The position numbers and the translations under genes are program-made. The notes under the pieces are model-generated. The model was not told the DNA's origin. It ran no database searches and saw only the letters and a list, made by a program, of their open reading frames with translations. A DNA stretch of 64,000 nt from assembly GCA_015183035.1 (NCBI GenBank), contig JACZZP010000010.1:2232001-2296000 (forward strand), written 5' to 3'. This document shows positions 22,379 to 35,931 of the stretch, in pieces; positions within the stretch are counted from its first letter, which is position 1, and each line of letters starts with the position of its first letter. This stretch comes from Meloidogyne chitwoodi (Eukaryota; Nematoda; Chromadorea; Rhabditida; Meloidogynidae).

Positions 22379-23945
22379 TTATGATTTTGGGAACAATTCT
22401 CTAATTAAAAAGCCATACACTGAATTTGTAATACCCCAAGTTAGAACTGATCTTGAAAAATTTAATTGAGCTCCACGATAGAGGGCACGTATTGATCCTT
22501 CTCTTTCTTCCATTATCGTTTTTAAAACACGCCATGAAGAAATAAATTCTGCACAAACACTTGACTGGAAAAAAAGTTTAAAAGCTTGAGATTAGAAGGA
22601 ATGTTTGAAAAATGGAAGGAACGCTTAAAAGCCATTTATTTTAAATGAATTTACCCAATAAATTCACAAATTATAAATAAACCTGCATTCGATTCTTCAC
22701 AACATTAACTGGATAAAACAAAGTTGAAATACATCCACCCAAAAAGCCTCCACAAATAAAGTCTGCTAATGAATGAAATAATCCTCTGTTAGTGTCAATT
22801 TGTTGTGGAGACAATTCCAATAAAGATGAACGTAAAGGTTCGCGTAGAGAAAAGAATAAAATATTGCTACATCTAAAAATATATTAATGAACAAAAAATT
22901 CAAAAAATAAAATACCCGTTTCTCATAACCATTAGTGAATATCCTCTATAAAACCTAAAAAAAAAATTCTCAAATTTAAAAATTTTTAATTAAAAAAATA
23001 ACAAAACTCTCTAAGTGGATAATCCTTATAAATTAAACAAAATGTATGCCACGTATTTTTGAATTTATCCAAATGTTTTGTCGTTTGTAGAAGACTTTGT
23101 ACTCTTTCTAGTGGACATAAAAAAGCTTCAGTTGCACCGGCTTAAATAAAGGAAAATTTATTTAAACTCTAGTTAAATAAAAATAAACCTAAAAAAGAAC
23201 AAAATGCACGACAAATATTTTGATCCTTTTCAGAGCAACCAAATAATCGTTGATATTTTTCATTTGTTCCAAACCTTAAAATATTTAATTAAAATTACTA
23301 AATTTTTATTAACAAAACTGTTTAAAAATGAACTTTTTAAAGTGTTGCCTTTATTACTATTGAAAAGATCTAAAGCCTAATAAAGTTTAGAAGAAGAATG
23401 TAACTTTCAGTTTTTACTCTGTAAAATAAAATCTCGAAATTTTCCCGAATGAAAATAATTTTTTGTGTAAATGTAAATTAGAGGATGATACCATTTAGAA
23501 AACAAAAGATTAGAAGATTTAACGATTTTGGATCAAAATTTGCTAAAAAAGATAAAGTAAAATAAAAACGCATGCTAGGCGGCACCAGAATCTTGCATCA
23601 AAAAATCCAAATTAAACAAAATTAAACTAACATAATTGAACGAATTGCTGTCCTTTGCATCAGTGGAGGCAGAAGACCGCGAAACATAAAAAATCAATAA
23701 ATTGTTAGTCATCAATAAAAGGAAATTACAAATTTCTAGTCCCTTCTCGCTTTAACTAAAAAGATCCAAAAATAAATTTTTAAAAATTTAAAAGAAAAAA
23801 CTTGTTTAACAGCCTCAACAAGGGTAATATTGTGCAATTGTTGTCTAAAAATTATTTTTGTTTTGGGAAATAGAACAAAAGTTTCAATACATCCAGCACT
23901 TGCTCCACAAATAAATTCTCTGTAGTGTTCAATTATAGATGTCAT
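22379..23945 (-). CDS. SLC25A51-like mitochondrial NAD carrier
   Basis: Eight exons: 23945-23802, 23755-23730, 23685-23632, 23274-23189, 23140-23008, 22954-22916, 22872-22683, 22564-22379; 858 nt, 285 aa. Mitochondrial carrier of the SLC25A51/52 (MCART) group, which moves NAD into the matrix. Diagnostic stretches: [90 protein letters not shown] and [12 protein letters not shown], in human-like order and spacing. Three carrier repeats give six membrane spans. Intron 2 must end in TTTTTTAT rather than AG: no AG exists between the conserved EGTRNL and FRGLLPP parts, and homologous length fixes the junction. The start ATG sits directly before the first helix, as in the human protein. Confidence 0.88.
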
Positions 23946-24118
23946 ATAAAATTTATAAATAAAAAAATATGTAAAAAAATATAAATAAAAATATTTATTT
24001 AAATTAATATGTATGTAAGAAATTTAAAGATTGTTTATGTAAAATTATGTTATGAAATTTTTGTTAAAATTACATATGTTAAAGTTTAAGTTAAAACAAG
24101 AAAACAAAAAAGGCCATC
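23946..24118. other. Spacer upstream of the carrier gene
   Basis: A/T-rich promoter-side spacer of the carrier gene, ending at the large palindrome. Nothing recognised. Confidence 0.4.
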
Positions 24119-24653
24119 TTTATTTATACCAAAAACATAAAGGTAATGATTCATTTTTTCATCTTTTCATTAATACTAGGTTTTCGTATACACTGATTCG
24201 AAGCTCATGTAATTTTTCAATTATGTTTAATCTATGAACTTGATTCAAAAGTCTTTTTGGTTAGATATTTTTATATATGCATATAACAACTCATTTTATT
24301 GTCTTGTCTTGTTGAGTAATAAAAAAATAATGTTAGGATTTTTTGAAGGAATTTGTTATTGATAAAATTCCTTATTTTTATGACTTATGTGTTCAATATC
24401 CAAAAATTTAACTGCGACTTCCTTCAAAAAATCCTAACATTATTTTTTTATTACTCGACAAGACAAGACAATAAAATGAGTTGTTATATGCATATATAAA
24501 AATATCTAACCAAAAAGAGACTTTTGAATCAAGTTCATAGATTAAACATAATTGAAAAATTACATGAGCTTCGAATCAGTGTATACGAAAACCTAGTATT
24601 AATGAAAAGATGAAAAAATGAATCATTACCTTTATGTTTTTGGTATAAATAAA
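24119..24653. mobile_element. Large foldback palindrome
   Basis: Arms 24119-24351 and 24419-24653 (about 233 bp each) are near-perfect reverse complements around a 67-bp centre. The outer ends read TTTATTTATACC inward and the inner ends GTTAGGATTTTTTGAAGGAA. The two identical peptides readable from opposite strands in the arms are artefacts of the symmetry. A 3-bp ATC flanks both ends and may be a target duplication. No coding capacity, so it is a foldback-type non-autonomous element. Confidence 0.88.
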
Positions 24654-24762
24654 ATCGAACCCTTACAAAAAATAAATTAAATTTGAAAAAATAAATTAGT
24701 ATACAGAACAAGTCAGTATAACCAGACAATAAATCATAATTCTATAAAATACTAAAGATAGT

Positions 24763-25223
24763 CAGGAGTCGGATCGACAAAAATAAAAGTACAAAAAATC
24801 TTATTTAAAAGTACATAAGTTACAAAATTTTCCAAATAAAAGTACACTCCAAATTTTATTTAAAATTTTTTTATATTGCTCAAAATTATATTTTTTCCCA
24901 GGTTACAGTTTACAGGATTTTTAGAGACCCTTATATCCAGTTAAGAGTTGGATTTTGGGTAAATTTTAAAAATTTAGATCATTTACAGCGCAGCAGGCGA
25001 AAATTTTTTTTAATTATTGCAGAACTACGAGTAAATAATAGAGAAAATTGGAAATATTTACATTTTGCCAGTAAATTTTTATCAATTTCGCAAAATTTTA
25101 ATTTTTTATCCAAAATATCAATTTAAAAGTACGTGCTTTGATTAAAGTACATTTTCAATTTCGAAAGTACAAGAGTCATTTTAAAGTACAGTACCTTCAT
25201 TTAAAGTACGAATCCGACCCCTG
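24763..25223. mobile_element. Small TIR element rich in AAAGTAC
   Basis: The ends are inverted: CAGGAGTCGGATCG at 24763 and CGAATCCGACCCCTG ending at 25223. Inside, the motif AAAGTAC recurs at least eight times. No open frame and no clear target duplication. Probably another non-autonomous element. Confidence 0.6.
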
Positions 25224-25881
25224 GTATAATATGTGTGATACAGAAAATGAATATTCGAACATTAAAAATTTGTAAATAGCAATGAACAATTAAAACACAA
25301 AAACATCTGATAATATTGTCTGTTATACTTTAATAAAATTGTCAAGTCAATTAAAAAATCTGATTGAATGAGTCAACAATAAAAAATAGTCATATAAATG
25401 TTCACTGGATTAAGTTTAAGAAATATAACATAAACAACTCACAAAAAGAATTATAATATTTATAATTTAAAATGTAGAGATTGTTTATCTTGTCAATTAG
25501 TTAAGAGATTATTACGAAAAAACCGTTGTTAATACAATAAAGCAAAAAAAATCATCGCAAGCCCATAAGGTTAACAAGAAACGTTATTCCTCTTCCAAAT
25601 AAATTGAAAAAGAATTCGAAAAATACATGGCCCGCCTAAAGTGCTAAATATAGTCTTAAAATATATTTACATTAGTAATAATCCTAAACGATTTTAACAC
25701 TATATCAAGCAGAAAATGAAACAAATTTGTAAAAATAGTGAAACTATGGGCCATATCATTTACATTTTTGAAAATAAAAAAACTGCTCAACTAGCTTATA
25801 CTGATTTTTAATCTTGCCCAGAAAATTCATCAAACTAGAATTCCACGACTCAAGTTTATTATAAAGACTACACGCTTAAAG
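25224..25881. other. Intergenic region
   Basis: Ordinary A/T-rich sequence downstream of the coiled-coil gene and its 3' end. No gene or repeat recognised. Confidence 0.4.
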
Positions 25882-26706
25882 TTAAACCTGAGTCTTTAGC
25901 ACAAGCACGTCAGCCTTAATCTCTCCTGTGTCAGACTTAACCTGTTCAAGTTTTGTTTCCAACTTTCCAATTGCCGTTCTGAATTTTTATTATTATTTCT
26001 TTAAGATTTATTCAAGTACTCACCGGTTATCCTGAACATCCCGTCCAATTAGATTTAATTGGTCATCGGTTCTTTTAAAACCATTTGACATATCGGTTCT
26101 AAACTTTTATTATTTCTTTAAAATTATTCAAACTCTTACCTTAAAGAACGATTTTCCTCCTCGATACCATTAAAACGAGTCGTCATATCGGTTCTAAACT
26201 TTTATTATTTCTTTAAAATTATTCAAACTCTTACCTTAAAGAACGATTTTCCTCCTCGATACCATTAAAACGAGTCGTCATATCGGTTCTAAACTTTTAT
26301 TATTTCTTTAAAATTATTCAAACTCTTACCTTAAAGAACGATTTTCCTCCTCGATACCATTAAAACGAGTCGTCATATCGGTTCTAAACTTTTATTATTT
26401 CTTTAAAATTATTCAAACTCTTACCTTAAAGAACTATTGTCAACTTTTAAGTGATTTAAATCGCTTTGAATCGATTGAAAAAACATGGTAAGAACCTAAA
26501 GTGAACAAAGATAAACAAATTTTAAATATACATATCTTATTAATTTAAATAGGATACACATTTCAATTTTTCATTTATGTTAAACATTTCTATTTTACTA
26601 AAGTAAAGTCAACAAAATATTAAAAAAATAATACATTCTGATCTGCTTGCGATGAGCTGCTACCAACGATATTTTTGTCGTCTTCCGGAGTAATTGTGGA
26701 ACTCAT
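25882..26706 (-). CDS. Small coiled-coil protein with tandemly repeated exons
   Basis: Seven exons: 26706-26635, 26495-26425, 26383-26330, 26288-26235, 26193-26140, 26098-26024, 25978-25882; 477 nt, 158 aa. I do not recognise the family. The first exon is Ser/Asp-rich; the rest is one continuous heptad-type coiled coil. Exons 3-5 are identical, each adding 18 residues TDMTTRFNGIEEENRSLR. The exons before and after have the same plan (NSSLR end; TDMSNGFKRTDDQ start), so the gene grew by exon duplication. Each 54-nt exon is phase-symmetric, so any number can be included or skipped without a frame change. No signal peptide, and no partner or function can be inferred. Start: first ATG, M-S-S-T-I-T. 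Confidence 0.8.
26140..26424 (-). repeat. 95-bp exon-intron tandem repeat, three copies
   Basis: Three units with a 95-bp period, each containing a 54-nt exon plus a 41-nt intron. I see no differences between copies, including the introns, which indicates very recent expansion or active homogenisation. Confidence 0.93.
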
Positions 26707-26970
26707 ATCCTAAAAAAATTAAATAAACAAAATTATTAGAATTTTAAAAATACCTTGTTAGTAATGTTAAAGAAAGAAAAAAGTCTTAAAACAACTGAAA
26801 ATTATATAAAATGTTTTAAAAAACAAAGGTAAAATATGTTTTAGATTATACTAATCCATAAAAATTCATTAAATAATCTGTGAAAATTTATTAAGAATGT
26901 CAAAAGGAAAAGTTTTTCAAATATTATAAACAAATTTTTGACAAATTCTATTTCTTTTATATCCAAACTT

Positions 26971-28710
<1,740 letters not shown>

Positions 28711-29176
28711 TATAAAATTTAAACAAATTAAAAAAATATTTTGAAACATTAAAAAAATAAAATATGTTTCATTTCAACTTTTTTACAAAATTAAAAAAAA
28801 TAAACAAATTTAATTATTGGTAAAATTTTATTCAAATTAAAGGGTTTATAAAAATGTATTCTTTTAATTTATGTGACAAAAAGACATAAGTAATTTCCTC
28901 AAGCTATTAATAATATTTTTCTCAAAAAGTATTATTTTTTAAAAACTAAAAAAAAATTATTTTTGGAGGCATAAAATCAAAAGAAATTTTGAAAAATAAT
29001 TCAAATATAGAATATAAACACGTTCAATGATAAAAGGGGGAGGCAATTTTCCCAGTCTCTTTCATAATCTTTTTCAAAAATAATCTCCTTTATATAGGAA
29101 AAATAAGAGGAAAAAACCAAAAAACGTCTATAAAATAAATCAATAAAAAATCCAAATGTTCATATAATTCAAATAT

Positions 29177-30891
29177 TTACATTGAAGAACTACCAGTTTG
29201 TGCTACTCGTTGAAGCAATTGACGAGAAATAACAAGGCGTTGAATTTGTGAAGTACCTTTACAAAAATATTAATTTAAAAATAATTTTAATTAAATTAAA
29301 CCTTCATAAATTTGAAATATTTTTGCATCTCTCATCAATTTTTCTACTGGAAATTCAGTATTGAAACCATTACCACCGAAAATCTAAATAAATACAAATT
29401 TGTTAAGGTTGTCAAAATATAAAAAAATTACTTGAACAGCATTTGAGGCTGTTTGATTTGCAGTGTCTGCCGCAAAACATTTAGCTATTGATGCCCAATA
29501 AGCACCAGGTCGGCCAATATCAACTTCTTGAGCACTTTTATAAGTCATTAAACGAGAAAGTTCCAACCACATAGCCATATCAGCAAGCATAAAAGAGACG
29601 CCTTGATGCTGTTTTGAAAAATAAAATTAATTTAAAAAATAAATCCCAAATCTTCCCATCCAAAATTAACCCAATTTTAAAATTAAAAATATTTATTTAC
29701 ATTGGCAATAGGAATTCCAAAAGTTTTTCTTTCCAAAGAATATTTGGCAGCTTCATCCAAAGCTCTAGAAGCTAATCCAACCGCTAATGCAGCAACAATT
29801 GGTCTAGTTTTGTCAAATGTTTTCATTGCAATTTTAAAACCTTCTCCAGGTATTCCAATAACTTGGGAAGAGGGAACTATAACATCTTCAAAATTAATTG
29901 CACGAGTGTCAGAACAGCGTTGGCCCAAATTTATTTCCTTTAAAAAAGGAAATATTGAATCTTTTCCTAAAAAAATTAAAAACCTTTTTGCCTCGAGAAA
30001 GACCTTTAGCATCACCATCAACAACAAAAGCAGTAAATGCTTTTCCGCTCGGAGCTTTTAGATCAGGATCTGTTCGGGCTAATACAAAAAACCATGAAGC
30101 AACTCCTCCATTTGTTATCCACATTTTTGAACCATTTAGCTTAAAAACATTTTTTTAAATAATTAAAAAAACAAAAAAAACTAACCACCCAATCGTCTCC
30201 TTTTTTTACTGCTTTAGTTTTTAGTCCAGCAACATCAGAACCAGCACCAGGTTCTGTTACACAATATGACTAAAATGAATCTTTTTTGAATAAAAATAAA
30301 GAAGCATACAGCCATCACAGGTTCATCAATTAAACGTCCCAAATATTTCTTTTTAATTTCATCACTTCCACCAATAATAATAGGAGTAGCAGCCAGATCA
30401 TTGCCTAAAATAGCAGTTCCAATTCCTGTGCATCCATAACCAATAGCCTCACTAATAAGCACATTGCTTAATAAATCTAGGTCAAGACCACCTGTTTAAA
30501 TTGAAATTATACTTAAATTTTGGTTTTATTCTGTTATTTAATTCTGATTTATAAAAATAGATACCATATTCAGTAGGAATATCAACATTCATAAAACCAT
30601 TTGCATGTGCTTTTTTGATAATTTCCCAAGGAAATTCCATTGTTTGATCATAATGAGCTGCTTTTGGAATTATTTCATCTGCAGTAAATTTACGTACAGC
30701 ATCTTGGAGTTGTTTTTGTTCTTCAGATATATCTTTAAAGGAAAAAAATAAAATTAAATTAAAAAAAATTTAAAACCTAAATTAAAGCCATTGCCTTGTA
30801 ATTGTGAACTAATTGAAAATTTTCTTTTTAACAATTCAATACAAAAGAGTGCAGAACTTTGAGAATTTTTGAGACTTTTTCTGATGAGCAT
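29177..30891 (-). CDS. Medium-chain acyl-CoA dehydrogenase, copy 2
   Basis: Nine exons: 30891-30777, 30732-30565, 30491-30310, 30269-30186, 30139-29984, 29937-29701, 29608-29432, 29383-29302, 29256-29177; 1281 nt, 426 aa. Same enzyme class as its neighbour, in tandem on the same strand. [29 protein letters not shown] and [15 protein letters not shown] are present, and the catalytic base is E400 in [10 protein letters not shown]. The N-terminus ([17 protein letters not shown]...KRKFS) fits a mitochondrial presequence. Proteins are clearly paralogous but not recent: intron positions differ (the two central exons of copy 1 are one exon here, 237 nt) and many substitutions surround the active site. 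Different chain-length preference is possible but not shown. Confidence 0.93.
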
Positions 30892-31580
30892 TTTTCTCTT
30901 TCAGTTTTTTTGTGGAAATGAAAGGAAGAAAAATGAAGGAAAAAGGGTAATAAATGAACGTCAAGTGAAGAATAATATTCGACCTTTTAAACGATAAATT
31001 AGGTACAAAGTACATCCAACAAAACCAATGAGATTAATTCATTTCTTTGAGAACAGAAAATAATTATTAAATAGGTAAAAGAGAAATTACTCTAACAAAA
31101 CTAACAAGAAAATTTAATTAAAACTTTATTGCCTGCTCTCCCATTTATAATTATCTTTTTTTATTTTTCTCTTCTCTTTACATTTCTAGACTAAAATTTT
31201 TTCTATGTCTCCCCTTTTTCTATTTTCACTTTTTTGTTTTTCTCTTTTCCTTACTTTACGTCTCCTCTTTATTCACGTTCTCTTATTTTATTTATCTTTT
31301 ATTACATTAACTTTGTAAAAAAGTAGCGCGAATATTTGAAAATTGCTTTGCTTGCAAAAATGAAATTCTTGTGTTTTTTAGTTTTGTAAAACACAGTTTT
31401 AGTTGTTTTTAATCTAAAATTTTTTTAATTTAGGCAAAACAAGGTGAAAGGTGACATTTTTTGGATAAAGTGCAAATTTATATTTCTGTCCAAAATTAAA
31501 TTTAAAGAAGTTTAATTGAAAATAACAAGAAAAACAAAAAGTTTAATGTTTTTCCTTTTTTTAGATTTTATTTTATAATA
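30892..31580. other. Divergent promoter region
   Basis: A 689-bp spacer between divergent genes (dehydrogenase copy 2 and the APMAP-like gene). Pyrimidine-rich on the plus strand at 31140-31310. No defined regulatory motif recognised. Confidence 0.45.
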
Positions 31581-33233
31581 ATGTCTCAATCACCACCTTC
31601 TACAGGTAGTAACTGTGCTCGCTTTTGGAAGAATTTAATTATTGTCACCGCTATTTTGACTTCTCTTCTTGGAATTTTGATTTATTTTAATGAAGAATTT
31701 GAACCTGTTGTTTATAGGTTTATTAATTTTTTTAAATAATTTCTTATAAACATTTGCTTTTCTTTTTCCCCATTTTGAGAAGAAAATTACTTTTTTTAAT
31801 TTATTTTAGACTTCCATCACCGCCAACACTTAAAGGACCTTTAAAGCCAAACAATTATTTACGTAATGCTCAACTCTTACTAAAAGGCAAAATCTCTGGA
31901 CCGGAATCTCTTGTTGTCGAAAAGGATGGAAAAAATACTATCATTTATACTGGAACTTGGGATGGAAAATTATTGAAAATTGTCAATGGAGTAATTGAGA
32001 AGACGCTTAAAATCAAACCAGGAAAGAAGGCTTTTGCTTGTGGTATTTTTTATAAATTATTGAAACGTCAAAAATTATATGACTTTTATTTTTAAATTTT
32101 CTCATTTAGGAGGGTCATACTATACCGAACCCAAGTGTGGTCGTCCTCTTGGAATTCGTCGTCTCAATAACAAAGAATTTATTGTGGCAGAAGCTTATAG
32201 TGGTTTGTATGCTGTGGACTTTGAAAATGGTTAAAAATTAGTTTTAAATATTTTTAAAAAATTAAAAAATTTAGGAGTTACTACTCAAATTTTCTCTTCT
32301 GAACATCCCATAGATGATAAAAAGTGCCATTTTGTTAATGATTTGGATGTTTTGGACATTTTAAATGGAACGAGTTCTTTCACTGTTTTCTTCTCTGATT
32401 CATCAACAAGATGGGATAGACGTAGATTTTTGCACGACTTCTTTGAGGGAAAATCGACTGGAAGGTTTCAAGACTTTTTTCAATTAATTTTAGTTAAAAA
32501 AACTTTTTTTTAGACTTATTCGCGTTGAATTTGAATCAATTCACAAACCTCAAGCTTCTGTAGCTTTGGATGGCTTGTCTTTTGCCAATGGCGTTCAACT
32601 TCATCCTGACGGGGAATCTTTACTTGTGTCAGAATGTTCTCGCGCAAGAATTATTAGGTTTATTTAAAATATATTTTAAATTATATTTTCTTAATTCCCT
32701 CAGATATTACCATAGTGGCCCCAACAGAGGAAAACACTCTGTTTTTGTCAAAAATTTGCCTGGTTTTCCCGATAATATTCGACTCTCTTCTTCTGGAAAT
32801 TCTTTCTTTGTTGGAGTGGCTTCTGTGAGGCATTCGGGACAATTGATCCCGTTCGTTGACTTTTTGGGTAAATATCCATGGATTCGATGGGGAATTGTAC
32901 AGGTTTGGTTTTTTATTTTTAAGACAATTTGAGAGTGTTTAAACTAAAAAAAATTAATTTAGTTAGTCCCTCAACAATATCTCGCCTCTCTATTGACATT
33001 AGTAACTCAAAAATATGGATTAATTGTGGAATTGGATTTAACAGGAAAAATAATTCGTTCATATCATGACCCAACTGGGACGGTTGTACAAGGGGTATCA
33101 CAGGTTATTTAAATTAAATATAAATTTTATTTAATTTTATCAATTTTTTTAGGCGTCTGATGACGGCAGTTTTCTCTATCTTGGCTCATTCCATGCTGAT
33201 TTTATTGCAAAAGTTCCTGTGAAAGGAGGCTGA
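31581..33233 (+). CDS. APMAP/strictosidine-synthase-like membrane protein
   Basis: Eight exons: 31581-31717, 31810-32042, 32110-32229, 32275-32464, 32514-32657, 32704-32902, 32963-33103, 33153-33233; 1245 nt, 414 aa, the family's usual length. A single N-terminal membrane span (about 18-36) gives type II topology, followed by a six-bladed propeller of the adipocyte plasma membrane-associated protein type. Landmarks: GPESLVVEKDG, YTGTWDGKLLKI, CGRPLGIRR, FVNDLDVL, FFSDSSTRW, FANGVQLHPDGESLLVSE, GFPDNIR, DDGSFLYLGSFHADFI. Vertebrate APMAP has arylesterase/lactonase-like activity; plant relatives make strictosidine. The nematode substrate is unknown. It ends 236 bp before the next same-strand gene, so joint transcription is possible. 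Confidence 0.92.
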
Positions 33234-33469
33234 TTTTTTAAATATTTCAAAATGAGTGAGAATGATTGACCTATTCTAAAGATATAAATTTTTTTGTTTT
33301 TTTTCTACTTAATTATAAAATATTTTTTGAGATTTTACATCTATTTTAGGTTAGATTTTTGAATAAAAATTAAATATTATTTTTTAATTTTTGAATTCTT
33401 TTGCATTTTCATTGCTCTGAATTTTATTTTTTCTATAAAAATATTTTTTTATTTCATTTTTTAAATTGA

Positions 33470-35931
33470 ATGGAAGAAAGGTTAAAGGGCAGTAATTATG
33501 GAATGCTCGCCTTCGACACAATCGAAAATTTATTTAATTGGAATAAATTTCAAAATAATTTTGGTGAAGCTCAAACTACCTCAAAATATGAATTGAGCAA
33601 TTTTACATGGAATAAAACTGAGAAAAGACCAAAAACTTTGGTTTGTCATGATCACAGAGGGGGTTATTTGGAATACGAAAGGTTTTTTCTTTTTAATTTT
33701 ATTCTTTTAATTGTGAATAGAGAAAAGAGAATATATTTACCTTTTATTTTTTCAAATTTCAGTCTTCAAGGGAGCACATATTCTAACAAAAAATCTCAAC
33801 AACAAGTTCCAATCTACTCATTTTTTCACTGGTGGTATGTCGATATTTTTGTCTATTTTTCTCACCATTTTATCACTGTTCCACCTCAAGTATGGATTTT
33901 AGCTGCACATCAACATGGAGTTTTAATTTTAGGTTTTTCTTTTTTTAATAATTTACATTTTGAAATTTTTGAAAAATTTAATATTTAGGTACTTTTATTA
34001 CCGAATCTTCTTCTTTGTTTAATAAATGTTTCTCTGATGACTCAATCGTCGATCGTGTTATTTCTTCCCTCGTGGATTTATGCAAAATTAATAATTTTGG
34101 TTTTTTTTATTTTTTTTTTTAAATTTAATTTATTTAAGATGGTTGGCTAATTAATATTGAAAATAACGTTGAACCTTCATTATTAGACCGATTAGAATAT
34201 TTTCTGAAAAGGTTGAGGAATGAACTTCGCGATAAAGTTCACAACTTTACTCAAGGTTTAATTTTAATTTTTTCAATAAAATTAGAAATTTTAAAGTTAT
34301 TTGGTATGATTCAGTTGTGAATTCTGGTAAATTGTTTTGGCAAAATGAGCTCAATGAGGACAACAAGTTTGCAATTTTTTAATTTTATTTTTTAAAACGC
34401 CTCAGGGGAAATATTTTTCACACCATTAAAACTAAACCTTCTCTCATTTAAAACCTTTTATTTTTTATTTTTAGGCGTTGGTTCTCCGTAGTTGATGGTT
34501 TTTACACAAATTATAGCTGGGAAGAGTCAAATCTTCAAACAACACTTGAAAATTTTTATAAAAATTTTTCTGTTGAAAAATCGCCTTTTGATATATTTAT
34601 TGGAATTGATGTTTTTGGACGAAATTGTATAGGTTTTTAATTTAAATAATAATTTTATTTTAAATTTATTAAGGAGGTTGGGAATGTGATAAACCTATGG
34701 AAGCAATTCGTCGTTATGGCTTTTCTGCAGCAATATTTGCACCAGGCTGGATTTGTGAAAATTGCCCTAGTAATGATCAAAAAATTAGTCTTTTTGATAA
34801 TTCTGAACGTTTTTGGAATTTATTAAAGGTTTTTTTTTAAATTTTTAAAAATTATTTTTCAATTTATTTTTTTTAGCCTTTTCTATTTCCACATAAATTG
34901 ACAAGTAAACAATTTTGTACAAATTTTTCTGTTGGATTTTCTTCAGAATGCCTTGATTTTGAGAAATATTCTGAATCTGAAATGGGCCGTTTTTGCATGA
35001 AAGATTTAAATATTCAACCTTTTTATTTGAGTTCTTTGGTATTTTCAAAAGATTTGAAACCTGGAATTTTGATAAAAAGTGGTGGTATGCTTAAGTAATA
35101 ATTTTTAAATTATTTTAAATTTATAATTCCGATTTTGACCAATATTAAATTTGGACATTTTGAAATAAAAAAATTTTTTCTTAATTTAATTTTATTTTTT
35201 TAGTATTTTCCTCTGTAACATTTTAATTGAGGAATGTGATCAATATTTGAAATTGAGGTTAATTTTTAATTGAAAAAATATTTAAAAATATTTTTTTAGG
35301 TATAAATCAACATTTCCAATAGATTTTGTTATAGAAATTTCAAATGAATTAAAAAATGAGCATTTATTGGCAGAACAAATAAATCAAGAAGGAACAAGTA
35401 ATGTTAAAAGGTTTGGAATTTTTTTTAATATTTTAGGAAAAAAATTAAAAAAAGTTTCAGAAACATTTTAATAATTTTCTATTTATATTTAATTCTCCAC
35501 ATTTTCCTTTATTTTCGAGTTTGGTTAAGTCGGTAGAGTGTTAGTTTTGTGGGAGTAAATTCATTCAAAGTTCTATTCCTTTTAGGGTTGAAGAATATTT
35601 ATTATTGTTAGCCAGTTTCAATGATGATTAACCTAGCTCACTCTGATAAATTTGAAGACATTTCTTTACCGAGTTCTGAGAAACTGATAGGAAAAACTTT
35701 TTTTTAATTTCTAAAAATAAATTAATATTAATTTTTAGTCAATTCCTATCTCAAAAAGAAGAAAATCATTCAATTATTGAAAGAAAATTGGAATTAAATT
35801 TGCAAAAAAGGACTGGTTGGTATATTAAAAAAATTATTTTATGGCCTAATAGTAATTCTAATAATAATATTTTTAAAAAAGAAAAATTGATAGAAAATCG
35901 TTTATTTAATTTTGAAATGAATTTGAACTAA
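33470..35931 (+). CDS. eng-1: Endo-beta-N-acetylglucosaminidase (GH85, ENGase)
   Basis: Eleven exons: 33470-33681, 33763-33932, 33989-34099, 34139-34255, 34297-34366, 34475-34632, 34674-34828, 34877-35094, 35204-35257, 35300-35410, 35739-35931; 1569 nt, 522 aa. A cytosolic GH85 enzyme that cuts between the two core GlcNAc residues of free N-glycans. Motifs: VCHDHRGGYLEYE, FFHWWYVDIFVYFSHH, AAHQHGVLILGTFITES and the catalytic DGWLINIEN with N170 and E172. GFYTNYSW and GIDVFGRN follow. No signal peptide, as expected. The last intron is long (328 bp) and carries a tRNA-like element, and the final exon is Asn/Lys-rich and poorly conserved in kind. Human ENGASE is longer at the C-terminus; nematode ENG-1 is shorter. 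Confidence 0.92.
35519..35592 (+). repeat. tRNA-like element T7, in ENGase intron 10
   Basis: TTTGGTTAAGTCGGTAGAG resembles a tRNA D-arm/A-box, with AGTTCTATTCC as a decayed B-box about 45 nt on. It is the most degraded family member in the window. Confidence 0.45.

Noticed and set aside
24052..24729. Two frames on opposite strands giving the same peptide
   Set aside because: They are mirror readings of the palindrome arms.
29702..30158. Plus-strand frames over the acyl-CoA dehydrogenase copy 2
   Set aside because: Antisense shadows of conserved coding exons.
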